NCBI RefSeq assembly: GCF_001412595.2
Contig: NZ_CP012640.2
Coordinates: 1,054,001 to 1,118,000 of the forward strand
Length of the DNA stretch: 64,000 nucleotides
Reading direction: 5' to 3'
Source of the DNA: Massilia sp. WG5
Lineage (GTDB): Bacteria > Pseudomonadota > Gammaproteobacteria > Burkholderiales > Burkholderiaceae_D
Each line of letters begins with the position of its first letter. Within the stretch, counting starts at the first letter, position 1. Positions 27,088 to 35,765 of this stretch are shown piece after piece. The notes under the pieces were generated by a model. That model saw only the letters and a program-made list of their open reading frames with translations. It was not told the DNA's origin and did no database searches. The translations under genes and the position numbers were made by a program.

Positions 27088-28515
27088 TCAGAACCAGGCG
27101 CGTACGCCAGCGACGATCTGCGTGCTCTTGTTTCGCTCTCCTTGCGCCCGTGCGTAATCAGCGGTGCCGCCGAAATTGCGGGACCAGGTCACGCCAATGT
27201 ACGGCGCGAACTGGCGCCGGATCTCGTAGCGCAGGCGCAGTCCAAGCTCCATATCGGACAGGCCGCTGCCCAGTCCCCTGGCCGGGTCCGCCTTGCTGTA
27301 GAGGTTGGCCTCGATCTCGGGCTCGAGAATCAGCCGTTGTGTGAACAACAGTTCGTATCGAACATCAAAGCGCCCGGCGAGTCTTCCACCGGACCAGTAG
27401 GCGGTGGCCGTCGTGTCGAACCAGTAAGGCGCCAGGCCACGGACACCGAAGGCCAGCCAGTTGCGTGAATCGCCGCCGCCGGTGTCATGGCGAACCCCAA
27501 GCTGGGTGCTCCAAAAGGTGGCGAAGGTACGGTCCCACAGGGCCTCCGTGCGCATGGACTGCAGCTGGCCGCCACGCCGCTCGCCTTCGGCTTTGAACCA
27601 TGCCTTGTTATAGTCGTTCCCGTACCATGCTTCGGCGTCGAGGTTCTGGCCCTGCTCGCCGTCGCCCTTGGCGTATTCGAACTTGTCGAGCAGGACCCGG
27701 CCGAAGGGCATCTCGTCGTGCATTTCGTTGCCGGGCAGGTTCCTGAAGGTCGTTCCTTCGGCATAGGCGTCCGGGTTACGTGCGTCCGGCGGTGGACTGC
27801 CTCCCTGCATCGGGCCCATCTTCATGCCCTGATCCGTGCCGCTCATCGAATGCGCCATGCCGGCCATACCCTGTTGAGGCGACGTCGTTGCGCTTTGGGT
27901 CGGCTGACCGCTCGCATGGTTCATCTGAGAGTGGTCCATCTGCGACATGTCCATTTGGGGCGGCCCTGCCTTGGGCTGGTTCGTTTGGGTCTGGCCCATC
28001 TTCGAATGGTCCATTTGCGCATGGTCCATCTGCGACATGTCCGTTTGAGGCTGCTCCGGCTTCGGCTGGGTCGTTTGAGGCTGGTCCATCTTCGAGTGGT
28101 CCATTTGCGAATGGTCCATCTGCGACATGTCCATTTGGGGCGGCCCTGCCTTGGGCTGGTTCGTTTGGGTCTGGCCCATCTTCGAGTGGTCCATTTGCGC
28201 ATGGTCCATCTGCGACATGTCCATTTGGGCCTGCTCCGCCTTGGACTGCTCCGCTTTGGATTTCGCCTTCTTCGGCTTTTTCGTCTTAGCCTTGTTTGTC
28301 TTAGGCTTATCGATCTGGGACTGGTCCATTTGTGAATGTCCCATCTGCGAATGATCCATTCCCTCCATTGACCCGGACTGACTCGTGCTCGATGTTTGGC
28401 CAGTCCCAGCATTTTTCGATGGGTCGCTTGCCTGAGCAGACGCAATGCCTCCCGTCGCGAGGCTCAGGATTAGCAGCGCGCCGATTGAATGTCTTTTTGT
28501 CATTCCGGTTTTCAT
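27088..28515 (-). CDS. copB: Outer-membrane copper resistance protein CopB with long Met-rich repeat region
   Basis: A 475-residue protein. After the signal (LLILSLATGGIASAQA) comes a region of about 190 residues made of Met/Asp/His/Gln repeats (SQMDHAQMDHSKM), with a Lys-rich spacer, then the CopB beta-barrel starting near FRNLPGNEMHDEMPFGRVLLDKFEY and ending with the aromatic ARAWF. CopB probably sequesters or passes copper at the outer membrane. The ATG overlaps the copA stop (ATGA). The repeat region is longer than I expect for the family. Confidence 0.94.
   Translation of the reverse strand: MKTGMTKRHSIGALLILSLATGGIASAQASDPSKNAGTGQTSSTSQSGSMEGMDHSQMGHSQMDQSQIDKPKTNKAKTKKPKKAKSKAEQSKAEQAQMDMSQMDHAQMDHSKMGQTQTNQPKAGPPQMDMSQMDHSQMDHSKMDQPQTTQPKPEQPQTDMSQMDHAQMDHSKMGQTQTNQPKAGPPQMDMSQMDHSQMNHASGQPTQSATTSPQQGMAGMAHSMSGTDQGMKMGPMQGGSPPPDARNPDAYAEGTTFRNLPGNEMHDEMPFGRVLLDKFEYAKGDGEQGQNLDAEAWYGNDYNKAWFKAEGERRGGQLQSMRTEALWDRTFATFWSTQLGVRHDTGGGDSRNWLAFGVRGLAPYWFDTTATAYWSGGRLAGRFDVRYELLFTQRLILEPEIEANLYSKADPARGLGSGLSDMELGLRLRYEIRRQFAPYIGVTWSRNFGGTADYARAQGERNKSTQIVAGVRAWF
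27916..28229 (-). repeat. Tandem 90-bp repeats in copB
   Basis: About three and a half units of 90 bp, each encoding 30 residues built on QMDMSQMDH(A/S)QMDHSKM followed by a Gln/Pro/Lys spacer. Alternate units are nearly identical at the DNA level (for example 27959 and 28139, 180 bp apart), so an earlier two-unit block seems to have been duplicated recently. Confidence 0.9.
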
Positions 28516-30476
28516 GAGACGACTACCTCCCTGAACATGCCTGCTTCCATGTGGTACAGCAGATGGCAGTGATACGCCCAGTGACCAGGGGCGTCGGCCG
28601 TCACGCGATAGGTAACGCGCTGGGCTGGCTGCACGTTAATGGTGTGCTTGCGGACCAGGAACTCGCCGGTTGGAGATTCGAGCTCGCTCCACATGCCATG
28701 GAGATGGATCGGGTGGGTCATCATCGTATCGTTCACCAGCACGATGCGCAGCCGCTCGCCCTGCCGAAAGTGGATGGGCTTCGATTCCGAAAACTTCTGG
28801 CCGTCGAACGACCACATGAAACGGTCCATGTTGCCCGTCAGGTGCAGTTCGATGTCGCGCGTCGGCGCCCGGTCGTCGATCGGCCCCCCGATGGTGCGAA
28901 GGTCGGCATAGGTGAGCACCCGCCTGCCGTTATTCCGAAGGTTGACCCCTGGATCGTCCAGGTTGGTCCTCGGCATGTCGACGTGCATGTCGACGCCGGG
29001 CCCATATTCTGTACGCGCGTGCGTGACCTTGGGCGGCATGCCTTGCGCCATCGGCATAGTACCGGCATCCCCGTGACCAGCGTGCTGCATCGGCATTTGC
29101 ATTTGTCCACCGTTCATCGAGCCATGGGACATTCCCTGCATGTTCTTCATGCCATCCATCGACTGCATGTCGTGTTGTGACTTTGATTCCTTTCCCTGAC
29201 CAGATACGGCTGCGCTCTGGTCCATACCGGACATCTGTCCCATGCCCTGCGTATGGCTCATACCCTGCATGTCACCCTGTCCCTGCATTTGGCTCATGTC
29301 CATGCCGCCCATGCCCGGCATCGACATCGCGCCCATCATGTCCTGCATGGCCAGCCATTGCGGCGGATCCATTTCCGGCACCGGGGCCGACATGCCCGAT
29401 CGCGGTGCCAGCGTCGCCCGCACGAAGCCGGAGCGCCCGATCGACTGGGCGAAAATGGTGTACGCCTGGTCCATGGATGGCTCGACCAATACATCGTAGG
29501 TCTCGGCGACAGATATCCGGAACTCGTCCACCGCCACCGGCTCGACGTCCTGTCCGTCCGCCGAAATGACCGTCATCTTCAGACCTGGAATCCGCACGTC
29601 GAAGATCGTCGTTGCCGCTCCGTTGATGAAGCGAAGCCTGACCTTCTCGCCTGGCCGGAACAGCGCGGTCCAGTTCTTGTCGGCAGGCGCCCCGTTGATC
29701 AGGTAAGCCATCGACACGCCCAGGTTGCGGCTTGCGGCGACATCGCTGAAGTCGGTTGGCAACATCCGCATCCGGTTCCACATCTTCCGCTTGTCGACAG
29801 CAGCTGCCAGGCCGTTCTGGCGAACGTCGCTGAGGAACTGGTCAACGGTCGGCTGATTGGTGTTGAAGAAGTCGCTCATCTTCTTGAGCTTACGGAAGAC
29901 CTTGGCTGGGTCGCCATCGACCCAGTCCGACAGCATAACGACGTATTCTCGGTCGGCCTTGACCCGCTCACCATTTTTCGGCTCGATCACAATCGCCCCA
30001 TACAGGCCGCTCTGCTCCTGGAAGCCGGAATGACTGTGGTACCAGTAAGTGCCGCTCTGCTTCACCGGGAAGCGATAGACAAAAGTCTGCCCAGGAGGAA
30101 TGCCAGCGAAGTTGATGCCGGGCACCCCGTCCATTTCGTTCGGCACCAGAATACCGTGCCAATGGATCGAACTCGTGACCGGCAATCGGTTCGTCACGCG
30201 CAGCGTGACCGTGTCGCCCTCGCGCCAGTACAGGATAGGCGCTGGTACCTGGCCGTTGACGGCGGTAGCGACCTGGTCCGAACCTGTGAAATTGACCGGT
30301 GTGGGCCCGATTTCCAGGTCGAATTCGGTGCCGCGTAAAATCGGCTGTGGCGTCTGGCTAGCGGCCAGTAGCCTCGCAGGCGCTAGGCCGCCCAGTGCTG
30401 CGGCGGCCCCTGCACCCTGCAAGATCCGCCGTCGCCAGCGATTCACAGCGTTCTCCCCAACAACATATTGCTGCAT
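28512..30476 (-). CDS. copA: Multicopper oxidase CopA (copper resistance system)
   Basis: A 654-residue periplasmic oxidase of the PcoA/CopA type. A twin-arginine signal is seen (RWRRRILQGAGAAAALGG). Copper motifs are SIHWHG, WYHSHSG, HPIHLHGMWSE and HCHLLYHMEAGMF. Between domains (about residues 380-480) it has a Met-rich segment with MPGMGGMDMSQMQGQ-type repeats that may bind many Cu(I). It is coupled to copB by a four-base overlap and preceded by a DUF4396 gene 12 bases away. It is distinct from the P-type ATPase of the same name. Confidence 0.96.
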   Translation of the reverse strand: MQQYVVGENAVNRWRRRILQGAGAAAALGGLAPARLLAASQTPQPILRGTEFDLEIGPTPVNFTGSDQVATAVNGQVPAPILYWREGDTVTLRVTNRLPVTSSIHWHGILVPNEMDGVPGINFAGIPPGQTFVYRFPVKQSGTYWYHSHSGFQEQSGLYGAIVIEPKNGERVKADREYVVMLSDWVDGDPAKVFRKLKKMSDFFNTNQPTVDQFLSDVRQNGLAAAVDKRKMWNRMRMLPTDFSDVAASRNLGVSMAYLINGAPADKNWTALFRPGEKVRLRFINGAATTIFDVRIPGLKMTVISADGQDVEPVAVDEFRISVAETYDVLVEPSMDQAYTIFAQSIGRSGFVRATLAPRSGMSAPVPEMDPPQWLAMQDMMGAMSMPGMGGMDMSQMQGQGDMQGMSHTQGMGQMSGMDQSAAVSGQGKESKSQHDMQSMDGMKNMQGMSHGSMNGGQMQMPMQHAGHGDAGTMPMAQGMPPKVTHARTEYGPGVDMHVDMPRTNLDDPGVNLRNNGRRVLTYADLRTIGGPIDDRAPTRDIELHLTGNMDRFMWSFDGQKFSESKPIHFRQGERLRIVLVNDTMMTHPIHLHGMWSELESPTGEFLVRKHTINVQPAQRVTYRVTADAPGHWAYHCHLLYHMEAGMFREVVVS

Positions 30477-30488
30477 GAAGTTTCCCCT

Positions 30489-31703
30489 TTAATGATGTGA
30501 CGAATTCGTTGCTGCCCTGGTTCGCATGTCAGCTTCCATGCCAACCATAGGGCGTTCTTTTGATGCCTCACTGTCCATTGTTCCCGCGCTCATGGAAAAA
30601 TCCCCGTAGACGGCGGCGATCAGGATGCCGATGGCCAGCACCAGCAAACTCAAAATGGACACGATGACTTTGCTGCTGGCAGGCACTGGGGGCTGGTGTT
30701 CCGACCCACGACCGCTTCCGTGCGTGGGTCCCATGCCAGTATTGCCCGGCGACGTACCCATGCGATGACCCATTGGCATCTGGTCCACGGACGCCTTGTG
30801 TTGCGCATGTCCGGCGTGCACCATATCCCGCTCGGCCCCTTCCGGCTCTGGCACAGGTGCGCCGCCGCGGCCGAGTACTCGCTCGGTGCCCATGCCATGT
30901 TTCAACCCTTTGCTGACCAGCCACCAGTTGATTGGATAGGCCGGGATCGCGCCGACCAGGGTCGCGAGCGACATGATTCCCCAGAAGCGAATGGAGGTTG
31001 GATGCATCGCGGCCATGTCGTGCGACATGAGGATGACCATGGTAGGAATCATGCCCGCCATCACACCATTCATCGACAGCCATTCCGGCAGCACAGTCGC
31101 ACGCACGGCTCCCCAGTAACTTCCACCCAGCATGTCCTTCATGAACAGCGCCTGGAAAATAAATAGGCCGAAGAAAAAGCCGGCCAGATATTCAACCAGG
31201 GAGTCCAGCCACATCGGCGTATGCAGCAGACTCGTGAGGGCCGCCGCGATGATGACGCCGGTCGCGTCTCCTGCCATACAGTGGATGGTTGAACCCACGG
31301 TCTGCTTCCACTGCGGCGACACGAATTTTTCATGTGTACCCGGTTCCGGCTCGCGGCAGGAGAACCAATAAACGATAAAGGCGACAGGACCGGTATAAAC
31401 AGCGACCAGCAGCCAGCCCCACTTCATGACTTTCATCGCTGGCGTGCGGGTGAACAGATCCCACGCGAGGTATGCCATGGTCAGGCCAGTCAGTACGAAC
31501 CACACGACGAGTAGCTTGTCGACCCCGTCTGAAGATGGGGACTGCATCGTGGCCTCTGCCTGAGCGAACGCAGAAGGGGCAAACGCCGCAAGCATGAAGC
31601 CTGATACCGCCAGCGCCCGCCCGGCGGATACTAGGGAAGTGCCGGCATCCTGCAGGCGCCTCTGTCTGTCGGCGGTGTGCGTTGAAAAAACACGCTGGTG
31701 CAT
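30489..31703 (-). CDS. DUF4396 membrane protein of copper operons
   Basis: A 404-residue multi-pass membrane protein with an N-terminal signal-like helix and about seven to eight helices. The DUF4396 core has STIHCMAGDATGVIIAAAL, EYLAGFFFGLFIFQALFMK and MIPTMVILMSHDM; the Cys/His and Met residues could bind copper. A Met/His-rich loop (residues about 290-345: HAGHAQHKASVDQMPMGH) precedes the last helix, and the tail ends NSSHH. It lies 12 bases before the oxidase gene. Transport of copper is plausible but not shown. Confidence 0.85.
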   Translation of the reverse strand: MHQRVFSTHTADRQRRLQDAGTSLVSAGRALAVSGFMLAAFAPSAFAQAEATMQSPSSDGVDKLLVVWFVLTGLTMAYLAWDLFTRTPAMKVMKWGWLLVAVYTGPVAFIVYWFSCREPEPGTHEKFVSPQWKQTVGSTIHCMAGDATGVIIAAALTSLLHTPMWLDSLVEYLAGFFFGLFIFQALFMKDMLGGSYWGAVRATVLPEWLSMNGVMAGMIPTMVILMSHDMAAMHPTSIRFWGIMSLATLVGAIPAYPINWWLVSKGLKHGMGTERVLGRGGAPVPEPEGAERDMVHAGHAQHKASVDQMPMGHRMGTSPGNTGMGPTHGSGRGSEHQPPVPASSKVIVSILSLLVLAIGILIAAVYGDFSMSAGTMDSEASKERPMVGMEADMRTRAATNSSHH

Positions 31704-32000
31704 GAAATCTTCCTCAATGTTGCGACGAAATCCTAACTGTCCACGGATGGCGCGGACGGGGGAACCCGTCAGGCGATCGGTACGCCGCTTGGCTTAGGCG
31801 CGTTCGCGTTCCAGGCAGCGCTTTTCAATTCCCGGCGCATGCACGCGACCAAAAGCGAACCGAGTGACCGGCCAGCCCGCATGCACTGCGCTGACGTTAG
31901 ATTAGATGGAGCGGCTAGCTGGCTTCGCCGACCGCCAACCGCAGCGGCGACGTACCTCAGCCGAGGCGAGGAAAGGCGTTTCGTTCAGCCAGCCTGAGGG
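31704..32000. other. Intergenic gap inside the cop operon
   Basis: About 300 bases between the leader gene ending at 32001 and the DUF4396 gene starting at 31703. No reading frame with a recognisable product was found on either strand. It could carry a promoter or an attenuator-like structure coupling leader translation to downstream transcription. Confidence 0.45.
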
Positions 32001-32408
32001 TCACAGGCGAGGTGGTCGATCTAGGCGAGACGGAATCCAGCCCGTAATGGAAGGGGGGAGGGAAATATAAGCGTACTCGAAGTGCTCCATTGCAGGAGCG
32101 GGCACCTCGAACGGCGGCGGCGCTGACGCTCCTACGCAGCAGGCACTGCAGGCCCGGCACGACGGGTGTTTCTGATGCGAGCCCTGATCGCAGGGCATAT
32201 CCTGATGGGCAACAGCGTTGCTGGCATGCTGGGATGCCCTCGCCATCATCATTGCGGGCTCATCGCAATCGTCCATCACATCGGCGTTCTGACTTGTGAT
32301 GGAGCTATGCGCCATCGTGCATGGCAATTTGACCGAAGCAGCGCTGCCTTGTAGGGGCAGCGATACGATCAGTATCCACAGCATGATGAGTCGGGCTAGA
32401 GGGCGCAT
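32001..32408 (-). CDS. His/Cys-rich secreted leader protein of the cop operon (CopL-like), copy 2
   Basis: A 135-residue protein: signal MRPLARLIMLWILIVSLPLQ then GSAA, a Met/His-rich middle (PAMMMARASQHAS), the cysteine cluster CRACSACCVGASAPP and the terminal DRPPR box. It is the first gene of the minus-strand run DUF4396-copA-copB-csp and is divergent from copy 3. Its cysteine cluster is nearly identical in pattern to copies 1 and 4. CopL-type regulatory function is an inference. Confidence 0.78.
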   Translation of the reverse strand: MRPLARLIMLWILIVSLPLQGSAASVKLPCTMAHSSITSQNADVMDDCDEPAMMMARASQHASNAVAHQDMPCDQGSHQKHPSCRACSACCVGASAPPPFEVPAPAMEHFEYAYISLPPSITGWIPSRLDRPPRL

Positions 32409-32575
32409 GTTGACGAATCTAACATATACAAATAAGGCATGTGCACACGATACAGCTATTCAATACGCTTCGACCCCTTAATGCTTAGGTCACAACAACG
32501 CCGAGACTTATTTAAGTCTTAAAGAGGCTTGTCGGGTATGCTCACGGAAACCGTTGCGCATGCTAAAATCAGAGT

Positions 32576-32974
32576 GTGAAAGCCATTCTGAAAGTCCTGA
32601 TCGTCTGGATCACGTTGCTAGCGGTGCCGCTCCATGGTTTCGCTTCCTCAACGATGTCCGCATGCGCGCCGCTGCCAGCTGCGGCGCTGCACGATCATGA
32701 CCACGATGGGATGACCGACAATGGGGGCTCGGCCAATGTCGACGCACATAACGGTCACGCTGCACCGGACGCGCATTCCGACCATGCCCGCTCGGCTCAT
32801 CATCACGCCGGCAAATGTGCTGCCTGCGCGACATGCGGCTCCTGCGTCGCCATGGCGCCGTCGTTTATTGCCGTGCTGCCTGTATCCGCAGCTCCCTTAA
32901 TCACCGTGCCGTTCAACCAGCATCTCCTGCAGTCGGTCGATCTTGCGCTGCCAGAGCGACCTCCCCGCGCCTGA
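32576..32974 (+). CDS. His/Cys-rich secreted leader protein (CopL-like), copy 3
   Basis: A 132-residue protein starting with GTG: signal VLIVWITLLAVPLHGFA, a very His/Asp-rich middle (LHDHDHDGMTDNGG, HSDHARSAHHHAGK), a cluster CAACATCGSC and a C-terminal PERPPRA. It heads the plus-strand run cusF-copC-copD. The Cys spacing is shifted relative to the other three copies and the Gly-Ala-x-x-Pro-Pro part is weaker. Confidence 0.75.
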   Translation: MKAILKVLIVWITLLAVPLHGFASSTMSACAPLPAAALHDHDHDGMTDNGGSANVDAHNGHAAPDAHSDHARSAHHHAGKCAACATCGSCVAMAPSFIAVLPVSAAPLITVPFNQHLLQSVDLALPERPPRA

Positions 32975-33156
32975 CCTTCCACACCGCTGAACGCATCGTT
33001 CGTGCCTGGCGCGAACATGTCCGGCCATGCCTTGGCCGCTACCAGTTCCGCGCGTGCTGCTAAACGTACCTATAAATGAAATGGACCGCGACAGGCCGAC
33101 GAGCTGCGTCGCGCGTCCAAAGCATCCAACAATCCTTGATTTTTCTGGAGCCCCAA

Positions 33157-33519
33157 ATGACTCGTTTTTCCACTTTGTTCCGCACCGTCATCGTTTCCGC
33201 TGGTCTTTCGCTGGCAGCCGTCAATGCATTCGCACAGACCCACGACCACAGCCACCAGCACGACGCAATGCCTGCGACTTCGCAGGATGATGCCAATGCC
33301 CTGGCCGAGGGCGAGGTCAAGAAGGTCGACAAGGAGGCCGGTAAACTGACCGTTCAGCACGGCCCGCTGGTCAACCTCAACATGGCTGGGATGACCATGT
33401 CCTTCAAGGTGCAGGATCCGGCGATGCTCGACCAGGTGAAAGCCGGAGACAAGATCCGTCTGCGTGTCGAGCGCGTCAACGGCGCATTTACCGTGACCAA
33501 GCTGCAAGCGGCCAACTAA
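33157..33519 (+). CDS. Periplasmic CusF-like copper-binding protein, copy 2
   Basis: A 120-residue protein with a signal ending VNAFAQ, a His-rich linker (THDHSHQHDAM) and a CusF-like domain with NLNMAGMTM in the metal loop; as in copy 1 the capping Trp of E. coli CusF is replaced by Met. The ATG at 33157 precedes the signal. It is followed by copC copy 2 after 50 bases. The pair is clearly homologous to 21063-21867. Confidence 0.9.
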   Translation: MTRFSTLFRTVIVSAGLSLAAVNAFAQTHDHSHQHDAMPATSQDDANALAEGEVKKVDKEAGKLTVQHGPLVNLNMAGMTMSFKVQDPAMLDQVKAGDKIRLRVERVNGAFTVTKLQAAN

Positions 33520-33569
33520 ATTGCGGTCGATCCGCACCTTTACCAATCAAGCAAATCAGGAGTAAAAAC

Positions 33570-33935
33570 ATGTCCATCAAACGCGTTCTGGCCGTAGCCA
33601 CCTTTGCCCTCGCAAGTGCCGTCACCTCGTCCGCCTTCGCGCACGCCAAGCTGCAGTCGTCCGACCCCCAAGCCGGCAGCACGCTCGACACTGCACCGAA
33701 ACAGGTTCGCCTCAAATTCAATGAAGCGCTTGAGCCGGCCTTCAGCAAGATCAAGCTCACCGGTCCGACGAATAACGAAGTTCCCGTGACTGGTACCGCC
33801 GTCGACAAGGCAGACTCCACCGTCATAACTGCCCAGCTGCCTCCTCTGCAAGCAGGGGAATATCACGTGGAGTGGTCGACAATGACCCACGACGGGCACA
33901 AGGCGAAAGGTGCGTTCTCGTTCAAGGTCAAGTAA
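33570..33935 (+). CDS. copC: Periplasmic copper-binding protein CopC, copy 2
   Basis: A 121-residue CopC: the signal ends SAFAHAK so that His becomes the mature N-terminus and Cu(II) ligand; the core FNEALEPAFSKIKL and the end MTHDGHKAKGAF match copy 1. An AGGAG-type site precedes the ATG. Its stop overlaps the copD start (TAATG), showing coupling to the membrane partner. Confidence 0.94.
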   Translation: MSIKRVLAVATFALASAVTSSAFAHAKLQSSDPQAGSTLDTAPKQVRLKFNEALEPAFSKIKLTGPTNNEVPVTGTAVDKADSTVITAQLPPLQAGEYHVEWSTMTHDGHKAKGAFSFKVK

Positions 33936-34873
33936 TGGGCGTGGAACTGCAATCGGCCCAGCACCTTGTCACGGCCCTTCTGAACTTGGCAGTGGCTGTT
34001 CTTACAGGTGCAAGCATGGGTCGCCTGTGGCTCGGCCGCGAGCTTTCGGATTGGTCCGAGAGACGCCGAGGGCCTGCGCTCCGGATCGCGCGCGCAGGAG
34101 CCATGGCCGCGCTGGCCGCGAATCTCGTGGTCCTGTGGCTTGAGTCCGCCGCGATGGCCGAGGTTCCGTTCATTGAAGCTGGCGGCGCAGTCTTCTCGAT
34201 GCTGACCTCAACGCATCTTGGATTCGCGTGGATGATCGGGATGGCCGGATTGATCGTGGCCACCTTCGCTGTCTTCCTGGACATGGACCGAAGTGCGGCC
34301 CCCCCAATACTGACCTTGATTTCGCTCGCCGTGTTCTGGTACACGCGTAGTATGGTCAGCCACGCGGCAAGCGACGGCGATTTCAGCGTACGCCTGGTGG
34401 CTGACTGGGTCCACCTGGGCCTGATCAGCCTGTGGGTGGGTGAGGTGATTCTGGCGGGTGTCGTCACACTAAAAACGTCTGTCAACATGAATGCCCTGGA
34501 CCGGCGCGCCAGGGCAGCGTATGTCGAATCACTGTCCAGTTCCGCAACCATCGCACTGACTGGGATTTTTATCACTGGTGCCTACGCCGTGTGGCGTAGT
34601 CTGGGAAGCCTCGAAAACGTTTTCGGCAATCCATATGGGAACACCTTGATAGCGAAGCTGCTACTTGTAGGCGTCGCTGCTGCACTGGGTGGATACAACC
34701 GGTTTTTGGTGATGCCGCCATGGCTGACCTTGGAACGTTCTGGTAATGCTGCCCCTGCAGTCCTGCCAGAGCGTTTCAGGCGCATATTGTGGGTCGAAGC
34801 TTTGGTCTTGCTAGTTGTCGTGATGCTTGCCGCGATACTGGCTTCGACGTCGCCACCTGGTGCGGAAATGTGA
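33935..34873 (+). CDS. copD: Copper resistance membrane protein CopD
   Basis: A 312-residue inner-membrane protein with about eight helices. CopD partners CopC and is thought to move copper from periplasm to cytosol. Features include LTSTHLGFAWMIGMAGL and MVSHAASDGDFSVRLVADWVHLGLISLWVGEVI, with conserved His and Trp. The start ATG at 33935 overlaps the copC stop. It ends the operon; about 195 bases follow before the FlgB-like gene. Confidence 0.92.
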   Translation: MGVELQSAQHLVTALLNLAVAVLTGASMGRLWLGRELSDWSERRRGPALRIARAGAMAALAANLVVLWLESAAMAEVPFIEAGGAVFSMLTSTHLGFAWMIGMAGLIVATFAVFLDMDRSAAPPILTLISLAVFWYTRSMVSHAASDGDFSVRLVADWVHLGLISLWVGEVILAGVVTLKTSVNMNALDRRARAAYVESLSSSATIALTGIFITGAYAVWRSLGSLENVFGNPYGNTLIAKLLLVGVAAALGGYNRFLVMPPWLTLERSGNAAPAVLPERFRRILWVEALVLLVVVMLAAILASTSPPGAEM

Positions 34874-35068
34874 CCGACGTGCTCTGCTGAAGTGTTTAAT
34901 GCCGGGCGGTTGCGTTATTGTGAACTGCTCGGCTATTTTAAAGAAAGTAAAATGGCGAGGTTGTATAAGTATGTTCACAATGATCGCCGTCGGAAATACC
35001 GTTGAGTCGGTACACAGCGTTAAGTGCCGGTTCCTTCATCTAGAAATAGGCAATGAAAGGAAACAAAC

Positions 35069-35617
35069 ATGGAAAATGTGAGACGCCCTTCGCTAACCGT
35101 AACCGAAGGCTCTAAACTCCAGCCATCAAAGTCGAGCGCGAGTACGTCAAATAGCCGGGCAGCATTTGAAAACGTACTTAATAACCTACCGCCAGCCGAG
35201 AATGCTCATGTGTCGACTAGTCAAGTCACGCCGGCCTCGCGTGTTGCCGGGCCAGCAGGGGGATTGTTCGACCTTTTTTCTGGTCAGGCAAAACCCCGTT
35301 TCCATGAGCGTGCATTGGGTTTAAGGGCATATCGTCAGGAGTTGCTTGCATCGAACATTGCGAACGCGGACACGCCAGGGTACAAGGCCGTAGACATCGA
35401 TATTAACGGTGCTATCAAGAACGGGGCTAACGTGGACTCCGGCGTTGAACTCAAATATGAGGTGCAATCGCAAGGCAACATTGACGGTAATACGGTTGAT
35501 ATGGATATCGCAAGGCAGAAATTCGCAGAGAATGCGCTGCTGTACGAGTTTGAAGTGGATCGGGTCAAGGGATTCTACAAGAGTATGGACGATCTATTGA
35601 AGAACACACCCTATTGA
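35069..35617 (+). CDS. Orphan FlgB-like protein with low-complexity N-terminus
   Basis: A 182-residue protein. Residues 1-70 are Ser/Ala/Pro-rich. Residues about 80-110 (RALGLRAYRQELLASNIANA then DTPGYKAVDIDI) match the flagellar rod protein FlgB signature, and GNTVDMDIARQKFAENALLYEF matches its C-terminal part. No other flagellar gene is in the window. The Gly-Leu-Phe-Asp-Leu-Phe-Ser-Gly-Gln joint is repeated in a truncated copy at 54132-54301. Neighbours are copD and DUF411, so a role outside the flagellum is possible. There is no signal peptide. Confidence 0.82.
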   Translation: MENVRRPSLTVTEGSKLQPSKSSASTSNSRAAFENVLNNLPPAENAHVSTSQVTPASRVAGPAGGLFDLFSGQAKPRFHERALGLRAYRQELLASNIANADTPGYKAVDIDINGAIKNGANVDSGVELKYEVQSQGNIDGNTVDMDIARQKFAENALLYEFEVDRVKGFYKSMDDLLKNTPY

Positions 35618-35765
35618 TGACATCACAAGTTTCTATGCCAGTTGAAGAAACCGTGCACTTTTCTTCAGAGGTCGTCTACTTATTTGGAGAAGACTTTAAT
35701 TTGATGCATAGAAGTCTGCGAGTGAAAGCTGTAGTGAATTACTCCTCAACCTTTTGGAATCGAAA

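Noticed and set aside
27916..28229. Regular repeats that could suggest a CRISPR array
   Set aside because: The repeats are coding, 90 bp long, in frame with copB and without unique spacers.
30696..31166. 156-residue plus-strand frame inside DUF4396
   Set aside because: His/Arg-rich antisense of the Met/His loop; no independent evidence.
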